A DNA stretch of 12,171 nucleotides from Thalassiosira profunda (lineage: Eukaryota; Bacillariophyta; Thalassiosirophyceae; Thalassiosirales; Thalassiosiraceae): NCBI GenBank assembly GCA_036939355.1, contig JALLAP010000522.1, forward strand, positions 1 to 12,171, written 5' to 3'. The notes under the pieces were generated by a model that saw nothing but the letters and a program-made list of their open reading frames with translations, searched no databases and was not told the DNA's origin. This document shows positions 1 through 7,145 of this stretch, piece by piece (positions within the stretch are counted from its first letter, which is position 1; every line of letters begins with the position of its first letter). The position numbers and the translations under genes were made by a program.

Positions 1-69
1 TTGTCGTCGATGGACATCGCCGAGAGGGCGCTGACGGTCTTCTCCATGATGCCTCGGTTCCTCGCATAA
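1..69. other. Edge of a neighbouring gene, orientation unresolved
   Basis: Two readings fit and share the same GC-rich wobble positions, so codon bias cannot separate them. On the + strand, frame 1 is open from the edge and ends at a TAA (67-69), giving a 22-residue C-terminus ending MMPRFLA. On the - strand an ATG at 47-45 opens a frame beginning MEKTVSALSAMSIDD that runs off the edge. Its ATCATGG start context is identical to that of the gene at 12081. The minus reading would make 48-482 a divergent promoter of about the same size as the one at 11633-12080. I cannot choose between them. Confidence 0.35.
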
Positions 70-482
70 AAAATCTCAGATGTGTCCTCTATGTAGGCCT
101 CATTGCAAATCGGCCAATTCCGCGACCCCTGCACCCGACGACGCCCCTGAACGCGTCCTCCTCCTCTCGACCTCGACCTCGACGGATCGGCGCTCTATTG
201 TAACGAACGGGCCGCTGCCAGGACCCAGACCTGCCGCAGGACCCCTCCTCCTCGCGCTGCAAAAGAAAGGGCGTCTTGCGTTGCCTGGCCGTCGTTCGTG
301 TCACAAAAAAGTGCGCATCTGCGAAGGACGGTCGCACTTTGTAGAAAAAAAGGAAAGGATGACGTGTCCCGTCGGAGAAACAAAATGACCCTCCTCGCGC
401 GCCTCGCCGACAGGCCGACGGCGAGAGCTATCCCGCCGCCCCCCTGCGACCCGCCCGCGCTCCAACCCACGCCGCCCGCGCG
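70..482 (+). promoter_or_regulatory. 5' region of the DENN-ENTH gene
   Basis: No convincing coding sequence is seen in these 413 bases. They hold a hexanucleotide CTCGAC repeated three times (166-183), a 14-bp half (95-108) of an inverted repeat whose partner lies in exon 1 (545-558), and a C-rich stretch at about 430-482 leading into the ATG at 483. A similar C-rich leader precedes the ATG at 12081, so this may be a promoter/leader style of the genome. No clear TATA box was identified. Confidence 0.4.
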
Positions 483-3400
483 ATGGAGCCTCCCTACCCC
501 ATGAACCCGCAGGAGCCGCCCTCGCGCGGCACCTACCCCGCCTATTGCAATGAGGCCTCTAATACCAGAAGCAAGCGGCGCCTCCCCACGTGCATCTTCG
601 ACCTCCATTTGGATCTCCCCCACCCCGCCGCCGCCTCCGCCGACCGAGCCCGCATCGTCGACCCTCCCGTGGCAGTGTGCCCGTTAGTGGCAGAGGAAAT
701 GTGCCATCCCGCCAATCTGTCGAGATTGAGCCGGCTGGCGTTCCCGGAATACGACGATGCAAACGGGGACGCACTGAATGAGGCATCTGCTGCAAGAGGA
801 GGGGGGAAGGTGCTCACCTCCCAAGGCAGGACGTGCGGCGCCCACCTGACCAAGTACGACGTGTACCACGTCGACTTTGCGGGGCACCATCACACCTTTT
901 CCTTACTGTTATCGGACGGAAATACGAGGGTGCACGGCCACGTGCGAAGATACCTCCCGCCGCACGCCGATGCCGCGGCGCGGATGGACGTGGGACGGCG
1001 AAGGCCCCGGGCGATGGTGTTGCTGACGAGGGCGGTGGGCGGGGAAAGGTTTTATGCGTCGGTGCTCAAGTGAGTTGGCCACGCTTCGTTGGCGAGAGTT
1101 TGCCGCTCTCATCTTGTGCTCACACTTGTGCTCACATCTCGTGCTCACATCTCGTGCTCACATCACGTGCTCAACCAAATTGCAGGACGGCCGAAGCCAT
1201 CCTGGTCGAATCCCAGGTCAATCGACGAGGCTGCTTTGCCAAAAAGAGGGACCCGGCGCGGGCCTTCCTCCACGCCCTCTTCAATCGGCACGCTACATTG
1301 ATTGCGCAGTACGCCGAATTAAGGAGGCACGGCCTGGGGTTGAACTTTGCTCGGGGTCCGGGCGATGCGAAGGGAGTGTCGGCGTGCGAGACGGCGCGGG
1401 CAGTGATGGAGGCAAACGAAGGCTTGTTCCGGATCGCGATGGACAAAGTGGAGTCGGGAGGCGGGCGAAAACGCGGCCACATCCGGTTGGAGAACGACAC
1501 CGTGCAATTCCACCTGCCCATCGCCCTCCAGCCCGGATTCGAGTGCCTTCCCCTGGACGCCACCCCGGATGACGCAGCCTCCCCAATCGTTCCCTTACTG
1601 CGGTGCATCGGCCCAACCCACTTTGTGAGACTCCTCTCCGCCCTCCTGTGCGAGCGCCGCATCGTCCTGATATCGAAGAGCGTCGCCCGCCTGTCCGTGT
1701 GCGTCCGAGCCGCGTCGGCAGTGTTGGCGCAGGGATTGCTGCCGTGGAAGCACATTTTGATCCCGGTGGTGCCGCCGCACATGTTAAAGTTTCTGGCGGT
1801 GGACGCGCCGTACTTGGTGGGGATACTGCACAAGTTTGCGGGGAGGTTGGGGAAGCTGGGGGGACTTTCGGACGTGCTGTGCGTCAACCTAGATAGTGCC
1901 GAGTTGAAGACCTTGAAAATGGCCAATGCCCGGGCGACGGTGCCGGACCTGCTGAGGAAGGAGAGGGGCAAGTCGGATTCCGGGCCGAGTGCGGTGGAAT
2001 GCCTCGCGAGGGATCTCGAAGAGATTGTCAAGGCTGACCGGTCACTGTGGGAGCGGGATTCAGGAAACAACGAGAAGAAAAGAGACAACGGGAACAAGCC
2101 ACTGGACATATCGGAGATGCTGCAGTCAAACGCGGCCCCTCCCACGAAGAGGTCCATTCTGGAGAAGATGCGAAATCCGGTCAAACGCGTGCAAGACAAT
2201 GCGAAGCGCTCGGAGGAGAGGAGGCACGGAAACGAGGCGGTGGACGCTGCCGTAATGTTCGGGCGAATGATTCGGGCCACGCTGGGGCGGGAGGCCGACG
2301 ACGACGACACCGCGACGCAGGACGACATCGATGCCACGCATCGCTCCGCTCCCAAGTATGCCGCGCCCGTCCAAGACGCCGACATTGGTAGCGTTGAACC
2401 GTCGCTCGCGGCCGAGAACGAGGGCGGCGAGGAGGACGTCCGCGCGGCCTTGACCTGCTTCTTCCTGCACTTGCACGGCGATATGGGGATGTACCTCTCC
2501 GAAACGCACGGGACGTTCTGGCTCGACCGGAGGAAGTTCTTGCTCAGAAAGAAGCAGCTCGGCGAGCGGGAAAACTCGCCCGCCTTTGCAGTGCTGCAGA
2601 AGCTCAGCGCCTCGCACATGTTCGCCCTCCATGCCAAGGGCCGCATCGACGACATGTCCCTGACGGAGCGTGATCGGTCGAACATCATGCCGCACCACAT
2701 GCCGCTCTTTGATGTCTGTTCCAAGTACCTCGCCGTCCACCGATTGGACTTTTCTCTCATCAACATCCGACGCATTGTTTCAAAGACTGTCCTGGCGTGC
2801 CCGCGGCACATGGCGGTGGAACGGCACGTTGCCGTTCGCACGCGAGCCTTGGCGCTCACGGAAGATGCGCCCTTCGATGGCAACGTGGCATTGGCGATTG
2901 CGGCCCTGGTTGACGAGTGTCACGAGTGCAACACCGACCTGACCGTCGTTATGAGCGTCATCTGGCATCGACTCAACCAAACGAAGAGCAGCATGGCCAT
3001 TCTTCTGACCCTCCACTTGCTGAAAAATCTCCTTTCTCACGGCGTGAGTGAACACTCCGTGCTCCGATTACTTGCTTTCTGCTCGGAAACTCTCACATGT
3101 GTTGCCATCCCAGCCTCTGACGGCGATAACAGAAGCGCTGGACGGAGCCGGGAAGATCTTCGAATTGAAGAGCTTCTCTTACGCAAAGAGTGCTGATCTC
3201 AACCGCGACGTTCGGCAGGCGGCGGACCACGTGTACGGATTGCTGGTCGATCTGTCTGAGCTGTTTGCGAGGAGACGACGGCTCGCCTATTCGAAGGCCC
3301 GGCAGCGGGCAACCGTGTCCAAAAACCAAAGCACTTGGTCAGACTACCTCGCCCGGAGGCTCCCGTTGACAATCGATGCGAGAGAGTTGCACTCCCTCTT

Positions 3401-3953
3401 CCGGCCCGAAGGAATGGATGGACAGGCATTTGGCGATGATGCCGATGGAAGTATCGCCCCATCTGTTGCCGCCAGTGCCACGCCGTCCGTATTGGCGCTC
3501 AGCAGGCTGAAAAGGGAGTCGAGATTTGAGAAGCCGCCTGTTGTGTATGACGACGAAGAGGACCGGCAGTTTTTCCCAGCAGAGGAACAGCATCAAGTTG
3601 AAGGCACTGTGGCGAGTGGCACCGAATGGCTTGACGATTCCGAGGAGAATCGGCTCGCCAGCTCTGATCGCACAGGGGACGATCTCTTCTCAGAGCAATC
3701 CCTGTCGAGCAGCGGTCTCAACTACGAATATGACAACATGCTGGCAAGCTTCAACGATGCTGTCTCGTCGAGTGGTAGCTATGTATCGCCATCACTGACA
3801 GGGAGCTACTTTGGCAGCGAACGATCAGGAAGCCCACTGCCACAGGCACGGCGGACAGCGCCGTCGTTTCTCAGCATGAGAAGGATCACAGAAATGGAGG
3901 ATGCAGCGGGCGACGAAGAGAGCTACAAAGAAAAGCGGCCTCTTCTTTCCTAG
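483..3953 (+). CDS. DENN-domain (Rab GEF-like) protein fused to an ENTH domain
   Basis: Model: join(483..1069, 1186..3043, 3114..3953), 1094 aa; lengths sum to whole codons and both introns are GT-AG. Residues about 38-200 look like uDENN: LARLSRLAFPE-like Phe-Pro motif, a HTFSLLLSDG strand, then RRYLPP, with the final strand RFYASVLK|TAEAI continuing across intron 1. Residues about 305-440 match cDENN (LLSALLCERRIVLIS, LLPWKHILIPVVP). Residues about 610-690 resemble dDENN (FWLDRRKFL). Residues about 735-885 match ENTH, including MSVIWHRLN at 785, LLTLHLLKNLLSHGP across intron 2, and a VRQAADHVYGLL helix followed by a charged helix. The tail (about 885-1094) is acidic and Ser-rich. DENN proteins are Rab exchange factors; ENTH domains bind phosphoinositides and serve clathrin-coat adaptors. 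A joint role in vesicle traffic is inferred. It is the first ATG in its open frame; 5' exons cannot be excluded. Confidence 0.85.
1070..1185 (+). other. Intron 1 of DENN-ENTH gene
   Basis: A 116-base GT-AG intron with GTGAGT donor and TTGCAG acceptor, splitting a Lys codon after its second base. Reading through it meets TGA at once (1071-1073). Splicing joins the uDENN end RFYASVLK to TAEAILVESQ, which is how the family continues, supporting the junction. It contains a tandem repeat (next entry). Confidence 0.85.
1116..1173 (+). repeat. 13-bp tandem repeat of a CTCAC box inside intron 1
   Basis: GTGCTCAC-type units begin at 1116, 1128, 1141, 1154 and 1167, spaced 12, 13, 13 and 13 bases; the consensus unit is GTGCTCACATCTC. 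The last copy is degraded to GTGCTCAAC. Four units contain CTCAC, which fits the general branch-point pattern YTNAY and recurs near the 3' end of other introns in this window. The array ends about 12 bases before the acceptor. Confidence 0.85.
3044..3113 (+). other. Intron 2 of DENN-ENTH gene
   Basis: A 70-base phase-0 GT-AG intron: GTGAGT donor after the codons for HG, TCCCAG acceptor before CCTCTGACG. A CTCAC box at 3092-3096 sits 18 bases before the end. Splicing restores the ENTH helix pair ...LLSHG|PLTAITEALDGAGK; without it the upstream frame ends at 3196, inside the ENTH fold. Confidence 0.85.
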
Positions 3954-4006
3954 GGAAGAGTTAGTTACAGTTGCTCTGTTGTTACATCGACATTGCAACG
4001 CCAAGC
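3954..4006. other. 53-bp convergent intergenic gap
   Basis: It lies between the stop of the DENN-ENTH gene (TAG, 3951-3953, + strand) and the stop of the sulfatase gene (TGA, 4009-4007, - strand). No canonical AATAAA is present on either strand. The 3' UTRs of the two genes must overlap or be very short. Confidence 0.6.
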
Positions 4007-6824
4007 TCAACGCCCAACGATCAACGGGAACGAGGCGCCGATATTGTCGAAATGGTGGAAGTCGTAGAAAGCGGCGACTTCCGCACTGCCTCCCTTGAGA
4101 AGCACAATCTCTTCGTCTTCGATCATCGTCTGCAATGTGTGTGAGAAGCGGTTTGGCTTCACTTGACCCCGAAGCCCGGACAAATCCAGATTGCCGATTT
4201 CTGTGCTGGTAAATTCGCCACCTTCTGGAGCTGCGATTGATAGGGTCGGTTAGAGCCGCTGTAGCTGCAAGCAATCGCTGAACACATGGGAAGCAAACAC
4301 TCACGATCAAACTTGAGCGCCGCGTCATTCTCCACGAGAGACAAAAACGCTTGATGCGAAGCCTCGACGGCATAGTCAATACCGTCCCACATACTCTCCA
4401 CTTCAATTGGGTCGGAGATATAGCGCACCACCTGCTTATCGACCTGGAGGATGTAGCTTTGGGCTCCATCGCCCCAAAAAGTCGCGTTTGGAAGGAATCG
4501 CCACCCGAAAGACTTTCCGTCCAACTCACTACCGGCAACATCATTGTAACGCCACGACCAACTCTGGACCCAGACACCCGGCGTAGAAATTCCTGCCTGG
4601 ATTTCAGGGCTTATCAGGGCTGCATTGGATGCCGGGAAGCGAATACCCAGGGTGGTCAAGACCAATTCCATTGCGCCTACAAATGGTAGGTGAGAACGCA
4701 AGGATGTGAGGACAGTTTCAGCTCTGCCCGCACAGCCCATTGCAAACGGGCACGTACCAGTGATGTACCAGTTACGCCAATTTGGATTGAGCGAGAATGT
4801 ATCTGACTCGAGAGCATCAACGTCATCTCCTTCGTTCGATGCGAGTTGCAAGAATGCCCGTGCCTTAAGGAACCGGGCTTGTCGCTTCTGCAGAATGCCC
4901 GCAACGTCGCCGCGAATCACGTTGATTGTCAACTCGGCCGCCCACTGAAACTCTCTCTTCGACGAGGCAACCTCGCCAGCCGATAGCAGGCGGATGCCCT
5001 CCTCGTAGACTTCTTCAGCTTTCGTGATGACTTGCGCTGCGCCACCCATCACCTTGACATATCGATCGGCGCGCTCCACAGGAGGAAGAGGCTTGAAGAG
5101 GGTAGGATCGCCCTGGTTCCATCCGAGTAATCCGTTGTACAACTCTCGGATGCTCTGCGGCACCGATCCATACAAGGCTCGCAGGTAGTCTCGAGGGTCG
5201 ATGGGGTGAGGCGTCTCGTCTGTCGGAAGTCCTTCAATAGCCTCCAGATTATCCAGAATGTATGACGGGAGGCGCACCATTTCTACAATCTCGTCGGGAA
5301 TGTAGCCCTGACGGATGAAACGAAGTGTCTGGTCGTGGACGTAGGCGATGGCGTCCCGAAAATTCAGAAGCAGTGTCTGAACATTCACGTTTCCCATCAG
5401 CGGCACGCCACTTTTGTACGAAGAGTGAGCACGGCAATCAAAGAGTGTGATGTGAGGCACGTTGCATCTCACTTACTGACTGGGAAGCAAGCACCAGGAA
5501 TCGTACTTCCGAAGGACGTCGATGCTCTGGTACCTTCGTCATGTGCAGTATGGTATTGTGTGAGGTGGCATTCCGGTAGTATCTGTTGGCACGGAAACAC
5601 ACGATCTTACCACGTAAGAGGACTGCGAAACGTAGTTCCGCGAAGAGAGTACAGGTTGGGAAACGAAGGCCCTTGAACTGCTTCTGCAGACTGCAATAAG
5701 CCAGGACCGAGTTCCTGAGGAGGCGTCTCGTGATCGAAGCGGCAGGTCGCAAAAGAGCCCCTGACGTTCTGGTTATTCTTTCTGTTAGCGCAATCTTTCG
5801 TAATCGAGGACGCAGAGATTTGAGAGGCAGCATACACTCAATTCACAGCGGCGAATGCCTCCTACGCACCTGGCAGGAACGTGATGATCTCATCGCTGGC
5901 CTCGCTGGGCACATACCTCAGCTGCATTTGCACTCCCATATCCTTCACGACCAGCTTCATCGCCTCTGCGAACGTCTTGCTAGGAGGATGCCACGAGCTC
6001 TTGGATATGCGAACTGGCGGTCCTATCCCGTTGTTGACCGGGCCCGGTCCGTTGGGCGGATGTGGGATGTAGGTTCCGTACATGTATGCAGATCGAGCGG
6101 CAATAATCTTCCCGGTGCGAGTGGCAGTATTGATCTAAAGGCATCGATGAATGTGCAGGAGATGAGCAATCGATAGAGAAGACGAGGCATGACGAGGTGG
6201 GAGGGCTCTTACAATTTGCTTCTCGATGGACGTGTGGCCGATCACTTCGACACATTCGCAAGTTGTCACATGCGTTCCGTCGACAGCGTCGTTGTCCTGA
6301 GGGCAAGCTGGGAGTTTAGAACGAGCGAGCCATCCCCCAGAGCCGCCCGTATGGTCGATGTGGTTGTGGGTGTAGATCATGGCGAGGAGAGGCGGCTCCA
6401 CAAATCCGTCTGCATCGACGCTCAAGATGTCTTCCTTCACAAAGGCCGCGATCACATCGTCGGCAGACGAAGGAGTGGCTTCTCCAGCATCGATTAGAAT
6501 GAAACCATTGTCGTTTTTCACAATGATATTGTTTGCCAGTCCATACCCTACGGCGGAGTATGCATTGTAGTTGAGGTCTGTTGGCGTGTCCGCAACAGTG
6601 TAATCATCGACGCCAAGCTTGTAAATCTGCCCGAAGGAACCAGTTTCGTTCTTGAAGAAGTGGGAGTGGTCCTCAAGCAGTTCGTTCGAACTGAAGTCGT
6701 CCCACACCTCTCTCGTACTTGGGTCTTGATCGAGGGCAGCGTTGAAGAGATCAAGAAAAGTCAGACCGTGAGACCCAACGACAGCCTGACCCAGCAAGAT
6801 CAGCCGGATGCCAACGCGCTTCAT
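4007..6824 (-). CDS. Secreted alkyl-sulfatase, metallo-beta-lactamase fold (SdsA1/BDS1-like)
   Basis: Model: complement(join(4007..4230, 4305..5410, 5477..5533, 5611..5794, 5870..6134, 6213..6824)), 815 aa, in frame throughout. Residues 1-20 look like a signal peptide. The THNHIDHTGG motif (about 152-161) is the HxHxDH metal site; E282 in SEASDE, E330 in SAEAVQGP and H373 in PSHGVPLMG match the remaining metal ligands of SdsA1-type enzymes, and the E330-H373 spacing (43) is close to SdsA1. Next come the dimerisation region (RDAIAYVHDQTLRF, LYNGLLGW, ERADRYVKVMGG), the NWRNWYITG motif and an SCP2-like C-terminal domain ending PLIVGR. The family hydrolyses alkyl sulfate esters to alcohol plus sulfate. 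The protein is longer than the bacterial enzymes (about 650 aa), partly because of an insertion at about 293-322 that depends on an uncertain acceptor (5795). The other junctions are supported by restored motifs. Confidence 0.85.
4231..4304 (-). other. Sulfatase intron 5
   Basis: A 74-base GT-AG intron (GTGAGT donor, CGCAG acceptor, CTAAC box near the 3' end). Ignoring it leaves an open frame that ends at 4159 with GFGVK. Splicing instead gives ALKFD|PPEGGEFTSTE and an SCP2-like C-terminus reaching 4007, which is the better protein. Confidence 0.75.
5411..5476 (-). other. Sulfatase intron 4, splitting a metal-ligand His codon
   Basis: A 66-base GT-AG intron: GTAAGT donor, ACAAAAG acceptor, TGCTCAC box about 16 bases before the end. 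It interrupts the codon CA|T, so the His of PSHGVPLMG exists only after splicing. Confidence 0.8.
5534..5610 (-). other. Sulfatase intron 3
   Basis: A 77-base GT-AG intron with GTAAGA donor and ACGAAG acceptor, containing CTCAC. It splits a Trp codon (TG|G) and joins RGTTFRSPLTW to YQSIDVLRKYDSW, which fits the family at this place. Together with intron 4 it defines a 57-base exon (5477-5533). Confidence 0.8.
5795..5869 (-). other. Sulfatase intron 2 (acceptor uncertain)
   Basis: The donor GTGCGT follows the conserved strand DEIITFLP. The chosen acceptor ACGAAAG gives a 75-base intron like its neighbours and keeps the frame, but adds about 30 residues before LLQSAEAVQGP. Acceptor CTCAG at 5716-5715 would match family spacing better but is one base out of frame. 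Acceptor TGCAG at 5685-5684 is in frame but deletes a conserved strand. Confidence 0.5.
6135..6212 (-). other. Sulfatase intron 1
   Basis: A 78-base phase-0 GT-AG intron (GTAAGA donor, CTTTAG acceptor, TGCTCAT box). It joins HTSIEKQI to INTATRTGKIIAARSAYMYG, a stretch typical of the family. Confidence 0.85.
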
Positions 6825-7145
6825 CTCGAGCAGTTAGATTACGGTGGGAGGATAAGAGACGAATTGTCAAGTAATGAGGCCTCGGAGTATTGTGCGTGTG
6901 ATGTTCGATTGGATAAGTTTTATGACATTGGAGCGAGAAGGCAACCCATTTCGATCCAATGAGGGTGTGTTGGAGATCACAGTTGAGGCTCGGGAGAGAG
7001 TGGACTGCAACCTCGTAGAAATATACTTATTCCTACGTAGAAATTAGTGTCTTCCTCTCCTTCTCTCCGATTGAAGCCCCGCAGAGGAACACTGCATGCC
7101 GCTTTGCTGTGTTGTCTATCTTACAAGCGACCAGGTCGCCAATCT
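6825..7145 (-). promoter_or_regulatory. Sulfatase promoter and 3' flank of the large gene
   Basis: Both flanking genes lie on the minus strand, so this 321-base spacer carries the 3' UTR of the upstream gene and the promoter of the sulfatase. No credible coding sequence is seen. It holds a 9-bp direct repeat CGTAGAAAT (7014-7022 and 7036-7044), the 8-bp palindrome CTACGTAG (7033-7040), and between them an AT-rich run that reads AAGTATATTT on the minus strand, a possible TATA-like element about 200 bases upstream of the ATG. The 11-mer AATGAGGCCTC (6873-6883) also occurs at 549-559. Confidence 0.4.

Noticed and set aside
1116..1173. Possible CRISPR-like repeat array
   Set aside because: The units are directly adjacent 13-mers without spacers and lie inside a spliceosomal intron.
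1201..1217. Sequence resembling a tRNA T-arm (CCTGG-TCGAATC-CCAGG)
   Set aside because: No acceptor stem, D-arm or anticodon arm surrounds it, and it encodes conserved uDENN-adjacent residues in exon 2.
1171..2883. 570-codon open frame antisense to the DENN gene
   Set aside because: It is rich in Ser, Arg and Cys without any recognisable motif and mirrors GC-ending codons of the sense gene. The sense strand has clear DENN domains over the same stretch.
4159..4230. Sulfatase ending at the in-frame stop at 4159 (tail GFGVK)
   Set aside because: This end requires reading through a good GTGAGT...CGCAG intron. The spliced frame continues as a plausible SCP2-like C-terminus to 4007.
5438..5833. 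Single open frame of about 130 codons as a separate small gene
   Set aside because: It overlaps sulfatase exons 3 and 4 and two introns in another frame and shows no motif; the sulfatase frame explains the conserved residues.
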